A program made the translations under genes and the position numbers. Below the pieces are notes generated by a model. The model did no database searches and was not told the DNA's origin. It was given only the letters and a program-made list of their open reading frames with translations. 55,057 bases of DNA from contig JALNZD010000029.1 in the NCBI GenBank assembly GCA_023229505.1, positions 1 to 55,057 of the forward strand. The letters run 5' to 3'. The stretch is from Bacteroidales bacterium. Lineage in GTDB: Bacteria; Bacteroidota; Bacteroidia; Bacteroidales; JAGOPY01. Position 1 is the stretch's first letter. Each line of letters opens with the position of its first letter. This document shows positions 10,214 to 19,906 of the stretch, piece after piece.

Positions 10214-12619
10214 TTAAATGTTTTTTCCTTTTTGCTCCTTGTTTTCAATTTCCAGTTCTTCCATTTCAATGTCTATTTCTTCATCAAAATAGTCGAGAAG
10301 AGGTTCCTTGAACTTCTTGGTTGTAAGATGTTTGTCAAGACTTAAGAGAAAGGATGGAAGAATAAAAAGGTTGCATAGTAAGGCCATCAGCAAAGTAAAG
10401 GAGATCAGGTATCCCAGAGCTGAAGTTCCGCCAAAAGAGGAAAAGATGAAAATGGCGAAACCGAAAAACAGCACGCTGGAGGAGTAGATCATGCTGAATC
10501 CGGTCTCCTTTAAAGCGGAAATGACTGAGGGCTTGATCTTCCAGTTATTGAACATAAGATAAAGCCGGTACCGTGACAAATACTGAATAGCATTATCCAC
10601 AGAAATACCTAAAGCAATGCTGAAGATAAGTATGGTGGATGGTTTAATGTTGATACCCAGGAAACCCATCATACCGGCTGTCATGATCAGGGGGATCAGG
10701 TTGGGAATGAGTGAAATGATGATCATTCGTGCCGAACTGAAAAGCATGGCCATTAAAGCCGAGATCAGGATAATGGCAAGGATAAGACTCATTGCCAGGT
10801 GTTTCACCAGGTATTTGGATCCCTCCAGATAAACAATGCTTGTTCCCGTAAGGATCACCTTATAATCAGAGGGCGGGAAAATAGAGTCGATGCGGGGTTT
10901 TATATCATCCTTGATCCTTTGTATATCAACGGTAGAAATATTGGCTAATTGCGAGGTGATGCGCGTAACCTGCATATTGGTATCCAGGAACGAATTTAAT
11001 ATGGTACGTTTGCCCTCCTCCATTTTGGGAAGATACCTTATCATGAAATTCAGTTCCTGGGTGTTGGGCAGGCCGTAATAGCTTGTATCACCGTTGTAAA
11101 ACGCCTGGCGGGCAAATTTTACCACATCGGTGATAGATAATGATTTGGAAATTTCCGGATATTCCGAAAGTACTTTCTGCACCTCGTCTATTTTTTCAAT
11201 AGTCGAATATTTCATAACCCCTCGCTTCTTTTCTGTATCGATGGATATCTCGAAAGGCATGACACCTTTGAAATTCTCTTCGATGAAAGCCATATCGCGG
11301 TAAATCGGGTCGCGGCGGGTAATATCATCCACTATCCTCCCGACGCTTTTCAGCCTGGTGATACCTGCAAAGCCAATGATGACCAACAGTATGGCAATCA
11401 CGTAAATCAGGGTCCTTTTGTGTTCCACAATTCTGACAACCCTGGTAATGATATGAAGGACCAGGCCTGACTCCAAATGAGCCACATGGCGTGATTTCGG
11501 GGCAGGAAGATAACTGAAGATGATCGGTACAAGGAATAAAGTGAGCACATAGGCGGTCAGGATACTGATGGAAGCCAGGATACCAAATTCCACCAGGATT
11601 TTATTCCCTGTGATGATAAAGGTGGCGAAACCGGCTGCAGTTGCCGCATTGGTAAGCAGGTTTGTGGTTCCGAGACGCTGGATCATCCTCGACAGCGCTT
11701 TTACCTTGTTGCCGTGAAGCCTGAATTCATGGTGGAACTTGGTGAGCATGAAGATGCAGTTTTCCACCACAATTACAATGAGCAAAGGCGGAATGATCGC
11801 GGTGAGTATTGTCACTTTGTAACCCAGCAGGACATTTAACCCAAGGATCCATGCCACATTGATCAAAACGATGAGCAGGGTAAAAAGTGCGATCTTGAAA
11901 GAACGAAAGAATACAAGCAGGATCAGCACGGTAAGGATTAAGGCTGCGACGACAAAAATGACCTGTTCTTTCTGTAATTTTTCCGCGACTTTAATCCTGA
12001 TATATGGCAGGCCTGAATAATGAACCTGGATATCATGATTTTCCCCGAATCTATTGGTAAGATCTACGATGTCTCCGACCAGCCTGACCCTGTTTTTATT
12101 CTTCAGTTTATCTTTGTCGAGGGTGACCATCATCATCGTGGCACCTGTCTTTTTATTGATCAGAAAACCCTGATAAAACGGGATTGACAAAACTACATCC
12201 CTTAAACTGTCAAGTTCAGCCTGGCTTCTCGGTTTGTCACGGAAAACCAGGTTGAAATTGAGCTTTCGCAAACTGTCATCTTTCTCCAATTGATAGATCC
12301 TGGCCAGCGAAACCACTTCTCCCACCCCTTCCATCGCTTTAATCGAATAAGTAAGGTCCCACCAGTCGTTAAATTGTTTCAGGGAGAATAACTTATCGCT
12401 CTTAATACCGATGAACATGACCGCTCCATCTTCTCCAAAAATTTCTTTGAAATGTTGGTACTCGATACTGGTCGAATCAGAAGGCGGAAGCATCTGGTTG
12501 AAATCATAAGAAATCTTAAGACCAGTGGCCAGGTAACCCATGATCATTGTCAGGCACAGGATAACTATAAGGTTGGCAAGCCTATTGCGCAGAATGAATC
12601 TGACCAGGAACTGGGACAT
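10214..12619 (-). CDS. RND/MMPL family transporter
   Basis: An 801-residue inner membrane protein with the duplicated RND layout: one N-terminal membrane segment, a large periplasmic loop (about 30-210), a group of membrane segments including EKLQKEQVIFVVAALILTV and an IIPPLLIVIVVENCIFMLTK stretch, a second loop (about 430-600), and a second membrane group ending before an acidic tail. This is the shorter MMPL/patched-like type, not the roughly 1,000-residue AcrB type, and no membrane-fusion or outer-membrane partner is adjacent. The substrate is unknown; lipids or hopanoid- and isoprenoid-like molecules are plausible for this group, and a polyprenyl synthase lies in the same operon. First gene of a three-gene minus-strand run. 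Confidence 0.88.
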   Translation of the reverse strand: MSQFLVRFILRNRLANLIVILCLTMIMGYLATGLKISYDFNQMLPPSDSTSIEYQHFKEIFGEDGAVMFIGIKSDKLFSLKQFNDWWDLTYSIKAMEGVGEVVSLARIYQLEKDDSLRKLNFNLVFRDKPRSQAELDSLRDVVLSIPFYQGFLINKKTGATMMMVTLDKDKLKNKNRVRLVGDIVDLTNRFGENHDIQVHYSGLPYIRIKVAEKLQKEQVIFVVAALILTVLILLVFFRSFKIALFTLLIVLINVAWILGLNVLLGYKVTILTAIIPPLLIVIVVENCIFMLTKFHHEFRLHGNKVKALSRMIQRLGTTNLLTNAATAAGFATFIITGNKILVEFGILASISILTAYVLTLFLVPIIFSYLPAPKSRHVAHLESGLVLHIITRVVRIVEHKRTLIYVIAILLVIIGFAGITRLKSVGRIVDDITRRDPIYRDMAFIEENFKGVMPFEISIDTEKKRGVMKYSTIEKIDEVQKVLSEYPEISKSLSITDVVKFARQAFYNGDTSYYGLPNTQELNFMIRYLPKMEEGKRTILNSFLDTNMQVTRITSQLANISTVDIQRIKDDIKPRIDSIFPPSDYKVILTGTSIVYLEGSKYLVKHLAMSLILAIILISALMAMLFSSARMIIISLIPNLIPLIMTAGMMGFLGINIKPSTILIFSIALGISVDNAIQYLSRYRLYLMFNNWKIKPSVISALKETGFSMIYSSSVLFFGFAIFIFSSFGGTSALGYLISFTLLMALLCNLFILPSFLLSLDKHLTTKKFKEPLLDYFDEEIDIEMEELEIENKEQKGKNI

Positions 12620-12745
12620 GAATGAAAATTATTTTGACTTTGTAATAGTTTTGCACAAAATTTGGTGCAAAGTACTTGTTTTTCCGTATTACTGAATCCA
12701 AAGTTAGTTTTTTTTTCAACTTATTTAATTTAAAATTTTTTGATT

Positions 12746-13825
12746 ATGATCAAGATAAAATACATCTTTTCCCTCGTCCTGGTTTTCGGTTACATGGGTT
12801 TTCAGGGATTTGGTCAGACGACAGCCAATTACGACGGGAATATCAGCCGTATTGTGGGCAAGATCCATCAATACCCCGGTCGGACGAAGGACTTGGATGA
12901 GCTTAAGGAAAATTATTTCCTGGCGAACAAAATTGACCTTGACCTGATCCATAGCTTGCTGAGCACCGGGCAACCCGACATCTGGTATGAAGTTTATCAG
13001 ACATACAGGAAAATGGATAGCAGGCAAAAAATGGTCATGACAATACCTGAAAAAACTTACCTGCTCTTAGGTTTTGAAAATAAAGACTATCAAAATGACT
13101 TAAATGAGTCAAAATTTAAAGCCACTGCTTACTTATATGCCCATGCGGAGAAATTGCTGCAGGATGTGAAACCGGAATCTGCCCGGCAGGCCTACGATGA
13201 ACTGGTGAAAGTGGCCGGGATGATTGATTCATACAGAAATCTTGACAAACTTATCCGTAAAGCCATCCTCGGCGGGGCAACGAATGTGGTGTATGAAATG
13301 CATAACCGGACTGGTAAATTGATCAGCTCTTCGATGATTGACCAGTTATCGATCATCATCTGGGAATTTAAGAAAGCAAGATATGGCCAGGTTAAGCCGG
13401 CCGAAGACGATAATTCCTATGCTTTCACCCTCCGGGTTATCCTGGATGACATGAATATCGGCTCTGACCAGATAAAGAAGCTGGAATACCAGGAGGAACG
13501 TGATCTTTACCAGGGTGAAACGGTAGTTGATACCATCCGATGCCTGATCGAAGAATCCCGCCAGCTAAAAAGGGCACAACTTAGCGGAAGCCTTGAATAT
13601 TTCGACCCAAGGATTGGGCAGGTCATTAACAGTGTATCGATTAAAGTGGAGACTGTCTTCTCAAATGCTTATGCCACCCTCCAGGGAGATCCAAACGCAG
13701 CGGGGGAAGCCACCCGGCAACTGCTTATTTCCAAAAAAGCGGCCTATCCTTCGGATGAACAGATGATCCTCACGGCAACGGAAGAATTTGCCAAAAAGGC
13801 CCGGGAGATCATTCTCGCCGAATGA
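12746..13825 (+). CDS. Secreted protein of unknown function
   Basis: A 359-residue protein with a signal peptide (MIKIKYIFSLVLVFGYMGFQ, processed near GFGQ). The rest is helical and polar with no motif I recognise; it looks like a Bacteroidota-specific conserved hypothetical of periplasm or outer membrane. A TTG two codons upstream is in frame, but the ATG at 12746 is the better start. It is divergent from the MMPL-type transporter and converges with the phosphofructokinase gene, the stops being only 4 nt apart. Homology beyond the phylum is not apparent to me. Confidence 0.75.
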   Translation: MIKIKYIFSLVLVFGYMGFQGFGQTTANYDGNISRIVGKIHQYPGRTKDLDELKENYFLANKIDLDLIHSLLSTGQPDIWYEVYQTYRKMDSRQKMVMTIPEKTYLLLGFENKDYQNDLNESKFKATAYLYAHAEKLLQDVKPESARQAYDELVKVAGMIDSYRNLDKLIRKAILGGATNVVYEMHNRTGKLISSSMIDQLSIIIWEFKKARYGQVKPAEDDNSYAFTLRVILDDMNIGSDQIKKLEYQEERDLYQGETVVDTIRCLIEESRQLKRAQLSGSLEYFDPRIGQVINSVSIKVETVFSNAYATLQGDPNAAGEATRQLLISKKAAYPSDEQMILTATEEFAKKAREIILAE

Positions 13826-13829
13826 TCCC

Positions 13830-15047
13830 TTACCAGTTCAGGATCTTGTTGAAATCATAATTTTCAGGATCAGGAATGTACTTCCTGGCGGCTTCGTAAT
13901 CGTTTTCCGTAATAAACTGCATATTATGGTTGTACACCATCATCACCTTCTGGGAGTAGATGTTAACCATCCTGGGTTTCACTTTTCCTTTCTCGTCGGC
14001 CACATCCTTCAGGAACAGAGGATGTATATCCCCTTTTGGGTCAGAAGTAACCATACAAGCAGTTAGTCCTTCATCGAATAATTTTTTGACTCCAATACCC
14101 AGCAGGGAACAATACATCAGGTCGAAAGCGGAAGGGGTGACGCAACGCAATTCGTAACCCAGCTCTTCCGGGCGGCTCTTCACAGAGATGTTCAGTTCCT
14201 TGAGCCTGCGCTGCAACAACAGGTTAAAGATATGGGACTTGCTCACATTTCCCAGCTCGGGATGGCCGTGATCGTCATAAGTAAAATTGATATCTGTGGA
14301 TTCGATCTCTTCATCGGTCATAAAATGAAAAACGCCTTCGCTGATAATGGCCACGCCATAACTGATGCCGAGAATTTTTCTTTTGATGATGGAAGAGATG
14401 ATCATCCGGGTGATCTTATCGAAAGAGATGGTTGATTTATTGAACATCTCGGGGATGATGATCATGGGAAAATGGCAGGCGCCGCCAATGCCGAATGCCA
14501 GGTGGCCGGCTTCCCTGCCCATGGCCGAGATCACGAACCAGTTGCCGCTGGTGCGGGCATCTTCGTAAATGGTCGAAGCAATCCGGACCCCTTCTTCTTT
14601 TGCCGACTGGTAGCCGAAAGTGGGCTGTCCTTCAGGCAAAGGAAGGTCATTGTCGATAGTTTTGGGCACATGGATATTCTGGATCTTCACGTGGTGGTTC
14701 GACAGGTATTTTGAGATCCGGTTAGCTGTCGATGCGGTATCATCTCCACCAATGGTGACAAGCAGCCTGACGTTATTTTTTACGAAAAAATCAGTATTGA
14801 ATTCATCGTCATTCGGTTTATGACGGCTCATGAGCAGCGCCGAGCCTCCCTGGTTTTTGATTTTGTCGGCCAGTTCAAAATCGAATTCCTGTAATTTGGG
14901 ATTCGGGGTAAATATCGTCTTATAACCTTCATGCACCCCGATAACCCGGTATCCGTCTTTCAGAAATACTTTTGCGATGGCGCTGATCACCGTGTTGATG
15001 CCTGGCGCGGGGCCTCCGCCGGCAACTATGACAATGGATTCTTTCAT
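13830..15047 (-). CDS. 6-phosphofructokinase, probably pyrophosphate-dependent
   Basis: Phosphorylates fructose 6-phosphate in glycolysis. 405 residues, phosphofructokinase family. The two residues that separate donor types are visible: the GGDDTASTA motif has Asp at the position where ATP enzymes have Gly (GGDGS), and PKTIDNDLPLP has Lys where ATP enzymes have Gly (PGTIDND). Both point to a pyrophosphate-dependent, reversible enzyme. The N-terminal AGGGPAPGINTVI loop is typical of this group. The reading frame could start at a TTG (15083), but that codon overlaps the -7 element, so ATG 15047 is used. Donor specificity is inferred from family knowledge, not shown. Confidence 0.93.
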   Translation of the reverse strand: MKESIVIVAGGGPAPGINTVISAIAKVFLKDGYRVIGVHEGYKTIFTPNPKLQEFDFELADKIKNQGGSALLMSRHKPNDDEFNTDFFVKNNVRLLVTIGGDDTASTANRISKYLSNHHVKIQNIHVPKTIDNDLPLPEGQPTFGYQSAKEEGVRIASTIYEDARTSGNWFVISAMGREAGHLAFGIGGACHFPMIIIPEMFNKSTISFDKITRMIISSIIKRKILGISYGVAIISEGVFHFMTDEEIESTDINFTYDDHGHPELGNVSKSHIFNLLLQRRLKELNISVKSRPEELGYELRCVTPSAFDLMYCSLLGIGVKKLFDEGLTACMVTSDPKGDIHPLFLKDVADEKGKVKPRMVNIYSQKVMMVYNHNMQFITENDYEAARKYIPDPENYDFNKILNW

Positions 15048-15080
15048 ATTGGGATAGATTTTTTTTATTGTTCGAGGGTG

Positions 15081-15088
15081 CAAAAGTA
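15081..15088 (-). promoter_or_regulatory. -7 element for the phosphofructokinase gene
   Basis: On the minus strand this reads TACTTTTG, an exact TAnnTTTG match, 33 nt before the ATG at 15047. It excludes the upstream TTG as a start. Confidence 0.6.
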
Positions 15089-15113
15089 TGAAGATTTGCC
15101 TGAATTTCCGACC

Positions 15114-16385
15114 CTATCTGACCACATATTGTACGACGGTCCGATTATGCTGCTCCACCAGTATTTGTTTACCCTGCAATACAAGCTCTGCAGCTTTCTC
15201 ATTGAAATGCCTGATGGTGATCAGTTCCAGCCCCTGGTTATACCTGGCGGCGTAATTTTCCTGCAGTTCCCGGATCAGGTCCTGGAAATTCGGATGGTCA
15301 TCGATGCAGAACGACAGGGTCAGTGCGGAGTTCTGGATGATGTTCATGTGGATCGAAAAACGCGAAAGCAGGGCGAAGACATCATTAAACACTTGCTCGT
15401 TGATGAACGAAAGATCACGGGTAGAAACCGATATAAGAACCTGGTCGAATTTAAAGATAAAGCTGGGGATTGATGTGTCGAGCTCAGCGCCGGCGTGGAT
15501 CAGGGTGCCGGGCACCTTCGGGTTGATGAATGACCTGACCTGCAGGGGAATCCCTTTGTTTTGAAGCGGCTTGACAGTTTTCGGATGGATGACCTTGGCC
15601 CCGTAATAGGCCAGTTCAGTCGCTTCGGCATAGGAGATCTGGTCGAGTTTGATCGTCTGGCGGAAATGTTTGGGATCGGCATTCAGGATACCGGGCACAT
15701 CTTTCCAGATGATCACTTCAGTAGCGTCGAGCAGGCTGGCAAAGATCGAAGCCGTATAATCGGAGCCTTCGCGGCCCAGGGAAGTGCCCCGGCCCTGTTG
15801 ATCGGAGCCGATGAAACCCTGTGTCACGACTAAGGGACGTTTTCCGTCGCCCTTGTCCAGCAATGGCATGATTTCCCTGCCGGCATTCGCCTGGCTGGCC
15901 TCCCAATCAACGGATGCTTCCTGGAAAGCCGAATCGGTTTTCAGGATGCGGCGTACATCAATCCAGTTATTTTCCAATCCGGCGCTGATTAAGGCATGGC
16001 TTACTATCTTGCTGGAAAGTAATTCACCATAACAGATAATCTTGTCGTAGAATTCGGAATAGGAAGCCGGTGGTTCCCGGAGGATAATTTCATATAATTC
16101 ATCCCATAAAACCTGTATTTCTGCATAAACAGGATGGCCCGGGTCAGGAAACAGTCCTTGAAGGATTTCCTGGTGATAATCAATGATCTTCCCGGAAATC
16201 TCCCGGGTTTGTCTTTCCCCGTTAAAACGGCTGGTAATAAGCTTTTCGATGGCATTGGTGGTTTTTCCAAATGCGGAAACGACGATGATGAGCGGCTCAC
16301 CGGGGAACATACCTATGATAGCGGGTATCTTTTTCACCGCTTCCGCTGAATAGAGGATGCCTCCGCCGAATTTGAAAACTTTCAT
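15114..16385 (-). CDS. Aspartate kinase
   Basis: Phosphorylates aspartate at the head of lysine, threonine and methionine synthesis. 423 residues, a stand-alone kinase without a homoserine dehydrogenase domain. It begins MKVFKFGGGILYSAEAVKKI, in which the usual KFGGTS reads KFGGG, a change seen in some Bacteroidota enzymes. Further kinase motifs are GRGTSLGREGSDYTAS and WKDVPGILNADPKHF. The C-terminal portion (about 300-423) contains ACT-like sequence (LISVSTRDLSFINEQVFNDV), so feedback control by amino acids is plausible. It is divergent from mfd with back-to-back promoters. Confidence 0.93.
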   Translation of the reverse strand: MKVFKFGGGILYSAEAVKKIPAIIGMFPGEPLIIVVSAFGKTTNAIEKLITSRFNGERQTREISGKIIDYHQEILQGLFPDPGHPVYAEIQVLWDELYEIILREPPASYSEFYDKIICYGELLSSKIVSHALISAGLENNWIDVRRILKTDSAFQEASVDWEASQANAGREIMPLLDKGDGKRPLVVTQGFIGSDQQGRGTSLGREGSDYTASIFASLLDATEVIIWKDVPGILNADPKHFRQTIKLDQISYAEATELAYYGAKVIHPKTVKPLQNKGIPLQVRSFINPKVPGTLIHAGAELDTSIPSFIFKFDQVLISVSTRDLSFINEQVFNDVFALLSRFSIHMNIIQNSALTLSFCIDDHPNFQDLIRELQENYAARYNQGLELITIRHFNEKAAELVLQGKQILVEQHNRTVVQYVVR

Positions 16386-16411
16386 CAGGTAGAATTCGTC
16401 AATGCTTCAGG

Positions 16412-16428
16412 CAAAAATAATACATTTG
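16412..16428. promoter_or_regulatory. Back-to-back -7 elements of the aspartate kinase and mfd promoters
   Basis: 16412-16419 reads TATTTTTG on the minus strand (aspartate kinase) and 16421-16428 reads TACATTTG on the plus strand (mfd). Both fit TAnnTTTG exactly and they are separated by one base. The polymerase footprints must overlap, so the two genes probably compete for initiation. Confidence 0.55.
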
Positions 16429-16453
16429 CGGAACTGTTCGGGTAATAGGTAGC

Positions 16454-19400
16454 TTGAAAACAGAAGAACTTATCAGATTATACGCAGCCACCCCGCAGGT
16501 GCTGCAAATGGTTGACATGCTGAAGAACCAATCCACGCCCAGGATTTTCCTGAAAGGGCTGACCGGTTCTTCCCCCGCGCTTATTAAAGCCGCGGTATTC
16601 CACCATTTGCAGCGGAACCACCTGGTGATCCTCAATGATGCCGAATCGGCCGCCTACCTGTATAACGACCTGGAAACCCTCTTCCAGGAAAAGGGACAGC
16701 CATATGAACATAAGAATACGCTGTTTTTCCCGACTGTTTATAAGCGTCATTTTGAGTTCGACAGGCCTGACCGGACCAATATGCTGATGCGGTCGGAGGT
16801 GCTGAGCCGGATTGTATCTTCTCCGAAAAAAGCCATTATCGTCAGTTATACCGAAGCCCTCACCGAAAAGGTGGTAAGAAAAAAAGTACTCACTAAAAAC
16901 ACGCTGAGGCTTAAGGTAGGGGAGAAAGTGTCGCTTGATTTCGTAGCTGACATGCTCAATGAATATGGTTTCGACCGCGAGGATTTCGTTTATGAGCCGG
17001 GCCAGTTCTCCATCCGCGGCGGTATCCTCGATGTCTTTTCTTTCGCCCATGACTATCCCTTCCGGGTAGAGTTTTTTGGGGAAGAAGTGGAATCCATCCG
17101 GTCATTCGATCCCGCCTCGCAATTATCCATCGACAAAATGGACCGGATTACCATTCTGCCCGACCTGTCGGAGCGCCTGGAGGTCGAATCACGGGAGTCG
17201 TTCCTTTCTTTTCTGCCGGCGGGAGCAATGATCTGGGTGCAAGACTTACCAGGTCTTAAAGACCTGGTAAGTCTGCACCAGCAGAAATTGCAGAAATTGC
17301 TGGATGCTGACACCGCAGGCATTTACCCCGCTAACCTGAAAGACCACTTCGTCGGGCCAGATGAATTCATGCGGCAATTGCTCGAACACGCTATTGTCGA
17401 ATCAGGCAGCCGTCCGTACCTGGAACCGGGACTCCAGCCCGAATTCGATATCCGCCCGCAGCCATCTTTCAATAAAAACTTCGACCTGTTGACCGCCAAC
17501 CTGGAGGAAAATTCAAAGGAAGGCATCAGCAATTATATCCTTTCGGAAAATCCCCGCCAGATCGAAAGGATCTATACGATCTTCGAGGACCTCATGCATA
17601 GCCGGCAACAGCCAAGGAATTTCGAATTCTCCACCCTGAATATTTCTTTACATGAAGGATTTATTGACCGGGACCTGAATCTGGCGCTTTACACCGATCA
17701 CCAGATTTTCGAGCGTTATCACAAGTTCTACCTCAAAGACAGCTACAGCAGCCGGGAGGCCATTACCCTCAAAGAGCTTTACAACCTGAGCCCCGGGGAT
17801 TACGTCACGCACATCGACCATGGCATCGGCCGTTACGACGGGCTGGAAAAGATCGATGTCAACGGCAGGCAGCAGGAGGCCATCAGGATCATTTATAAGA
17901 ACAGCGACCTGTTGTATATCAGCATCCATTCCCTTCACCGGATATCCAAATATATCGGCAAGGAAGGGACAGAGCCGAAGATGGACCGGCTGGGGTCGGG
18001 CGCATGGAACCGGTTGAAAATCAAGACCAAGAACCGGGTCAAAGACATTGCCAAGGAGCTTATCCAGCTTTATGCCCAACGGAAAAGTGCTGAAGGATTC
18101 CCGTTTTTACCTGATACTTATCTGCAGACTGAGTTGGAAGCTTCTTTTATTTATGAAGATACGCCTGACCAGGAAAAATCCACCGCTGATGTCAAGGCCG
18201 ACATGGAGAAGACGTTCCCGATGGACCGCCTGATCTGCGGGGATGTGGGGTTTGGCAAGACCGAGATTGCGATCCGCGCTGCTTTCAAAGCGGTTACCGA
18301 CAGCAAGCAGGTCGCCGTGCTGGTTCCTACAACCATCCTCGCTTTGCAGCATTACAAGACATTCCGCGAAAGGCTGAAGGATTTTCCCTGCTCTGTCGAT
18401 TACATCAACAGGTTTAAGAGCCAGCAGAAGCAAAAAGAAACCCTGAAAAGGATAGCGGAGGGGAAACTGGATATCCTGATCGGCACGCACCGCCTGATCA
18501 GCCAGGATGTCAAATTCAAGGATCTCGGCCTGCTGATCATCGATGAGGAGCAGAAGTTCGGCGTCGGAGCTAAGGAAAAGCTCAAACAAATGCGGGTTAA
18601 TGTTGACACGCTTACCCTTACGGCTACTCCCATCCCGCGGACTTTGCAGTTTTCCCTGATGGGCGCCCGTGACCTCTCGATCATCAACACTCCGCCGCCA
18701 AACCGCTATCCAATCCAGACCGAGGTGCGTCCATTCAGCGAGGAAGTGATCCGTGAAGCTATCCTTTACGAAGTATCGCGTGGAGGACAGGTGTTTTTTG
18801 TGCATAACCGGGTCATGAACATCCATGATGTAGAGCGCATGCTTTTGAGATTTTTGCCCAACATCACGATTGGCGTGGCCCATGGCCAGATGGACGGATC
18901 GCATCTTGAGAATGTGATGCTCGATTTCATCGATGGGGTATATGATGTATTGCTGGCCACGTCCATTATCGAATCAGGCCTCGATATCCCGAACGTCAAT
19001 ACGATCATTATCAACGACGCGCATCACTTCGGCCTCAGCGACCTGCACCAGTTGCGCGGCAGGGTGGGGCGTTCCGACAGGAAAGCTTTCTGCTACCTTT
19101 TGTCGCCGCCGGTTTCCGTGCTGACCGACGAAGCACGCAAACGGCTCAAGGCTATCGAAGAATTTTCGGACCTCGGCAGCGGGTTCAACATCGCCATGCG
19201 CGACCTGGATATCCGCGGGGCGGGCAACATCCTGGGCGCGGAGCAGAGCGGGTTTATCTCCGAGATCGGCTTTGAGATGTACCATAAAATCCTCGACGAG
19301 GCCTTACAGGAACTAAAAGAGACTGAATTCAGCGAGCTTTTCAAAGATGATAAGCCCAGGCCTTTTGTGAAAGACTGCCAGATCGAGACCGACTTGGAGA

Positions 19401-19819
19401 TCCTGATCCCGGGCGATTATATCACGAATACCACCGAAAGGCTCATCATTTATAAAGAGCTCGACAGCATGGAAACCGAGGAGGCGCTGGTAAAATGCCG
19501 GGAGCGGATAATTGACCGCTTCGGTCCCGTGCCGAGGCAGACAGAAGAGCTGTTCAACACCATCCGTTTGCGCTGGCTGGCGAAAAAGGCCGGATTTGAG
19601 AAGATCGTTCTGAAGAACGAGCGATTCATCGGCTATTTTATTAGTAACCAGGATTCCCCTTATTATCAATCCGAAGACTTCGCGGCCATGCTACGTTTTG
19701 TGCAGGCCAATCCATCCATCTGCCGGATGAAAGAAAATGAGACCCGGCTGTCGCTCACATTCAGGAATGTCAGGAGTGTGGGGGATGCAATACGGTTGAT
19801 GCGGGGGATGAACGGATAA
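16454..19819 (+). CDS. mfd: Transcription-repair coupling factor Mfd
   Basis: Displaces RNA polymerase stalled at DNA lesions and recruits UvrA. 1,121 residues, normal for the phylum. Visible parts: UvrB-like N-terminal region (RGGILDVFSFAHDYPFRVEFFGEEVESIRSF is split around residues 180-220), CarD-like RNA polymerase-interaction domain (GDYVTHIDHGIGRYDGL, about 450), helicase motif I GDVGFGKTEIA, DEEQ (IIDEEQKFGVG), TATPIPRTLQ, and the C-terminal TRCF domain. The start is a TTG: no ATG exists between the upstream stop (16418) and the domain start, and the promoter TACATTTG lies 26 nt before it. A perfect 33-bp palindrome is embedded in frame at 17242-17274. A diverged copy of its last 87 bases lies at 20419-20505. 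Confidence 0.96.
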   Translation: MKTEELIRLYAATPQVLQMVDMLKNQSTPRIFLKGLTGSSPALIKAAVFHHLQRNHLVILNDAESAAYLYNDLETLFQEKGQPYEHKNTLFFPTVYKRHFEFDRPDRTNMLMRSEVLSRIVSSPKKAIIVSYTEALTEKVVRKKVLTKNTLRLKVGEKVSLDFVADMLNEYGFDREDFVYEPGQFSIRGGILDVFSFAHDYPFRVEFFGEEVESIRSFDPASQLSIDKMDRITILPDLSERLEVESRESFLSFLPAGAMIWVQDLPGLKDLVSLHQQKLQKLLDADTAGIYPANLKDHFVGPDEFMRQLLEHAIVESGSRPYLEPGLQPEFDIRPQPSFNKNFDLLTANLEENSKEGISNYILSENPRQIERIYTIFEDLMHSRQQPRNFEFSTLNISLHEGFIDRDLNLALYTDHQIFERYHKFYLKDSYSSREAITLKELYNLSPGDYVTHIDHGIGRYDGLEKIDVNGRQQEAIRIIYKNSDLLYISIHSLHRISKYIGKEGTEPKMDRLGSGAWNRLKIKTKNRVKDIAKELIQLYAQRKSAEGFPFLPDTYLQTELEASFIYEDTPDQEKSTADVKADMEKTFPMDRLICGDVGFGKTEIAIRAAFKAVTDSKQVAVLVPTTILALQHYKTFRERLKDFPCSVDYINRFKSQQKQKETLKRIAEGKLDILIGTHRLISQDVKFKDLGLLIIDEEQKFGVGAKEKLKQMRVNVDTLTLTATPIPRTLQFSLMGARDLSIINTPPPNRYPIQTEVRPFSEEVIREAILYEVSRGGQVFFVHNRVMNIHDVERMLLRFLPNITIGVAHGQMDGSHLENVMLDFIDGVYDVLLATSIIESGLDIPNVNTIIINDAHHFGLSDLHQLRGRVGRSDRKAFCYLLSPPVSVLTDEARKRLKAIEEFSDLGSGFNIAMRDLDIRGAGNILGAEQSGFISEIGFEMYHKILDEALQELKETEFSELFKDDKPRPFVKDCQIETDLEILIPGDYITNTTERLIIYKELDSMETEEALVKCRERIIDRFGPVPRQTEELFNTIRLRWLAKKAGFEKIVLKNERFIGYFISNQDSPYYQSEDFAAMLRFVQANPSICRMKENETRLSLTFRNVRSVGDAIRLMRGMNG
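17242..17274. repeat. Perfect palindrome inside the mfd coding region
   Basis: Two 16-nt arms, AGACTTACCAGGTCTT (17242-17257) and AAGACCTGGTAAGTCT (17259-17274), are exact reverse complements around a single A. The element is translated in frame as part of QDLPGLKDLVSL in the UvrB-like region. It resembles the short intergenic ACCTGG/CCAGGT-type palindromes found repeatedly in Bacteroidota genomes, here inside a gene. Confidence 0.85.
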
Positions 19820-19881
19820 AGGACCTGGAATGAAACCAAAGAATTTTCAGATTTGGTGCAATTTAAATATGACATTTTCAC

Positions 19882-19889
19882 TATCTTTA
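19882..19889 (+). promoter_or_regulatory. Near-consensus -7 element for the toxin-antitoxin pair
   Basis: TATCTTTA differs from TAnnTTTG only in the last base and lies 17 nt before the antitoxin ATG at 19907. A TTTG at 19852-19855 is a possible but widely spaced -33 element. Confidence 0.35.
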
Positions 19890-19906
19890 CGAAAAACAAT
19901 CAGAAA

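Noticed and set aside
12646..12674. Inverted repeat TTTGCAC-N8-GTGCAAA as an operator between the MMPL-type transporter and the secreted hypothetical
   Set aside because: Each arm overlaps a TTTG of a possible -7 element (TAGTTTTG on plus, an imperfect TACTTTG on minus), which explains the symmetry without a regulator.
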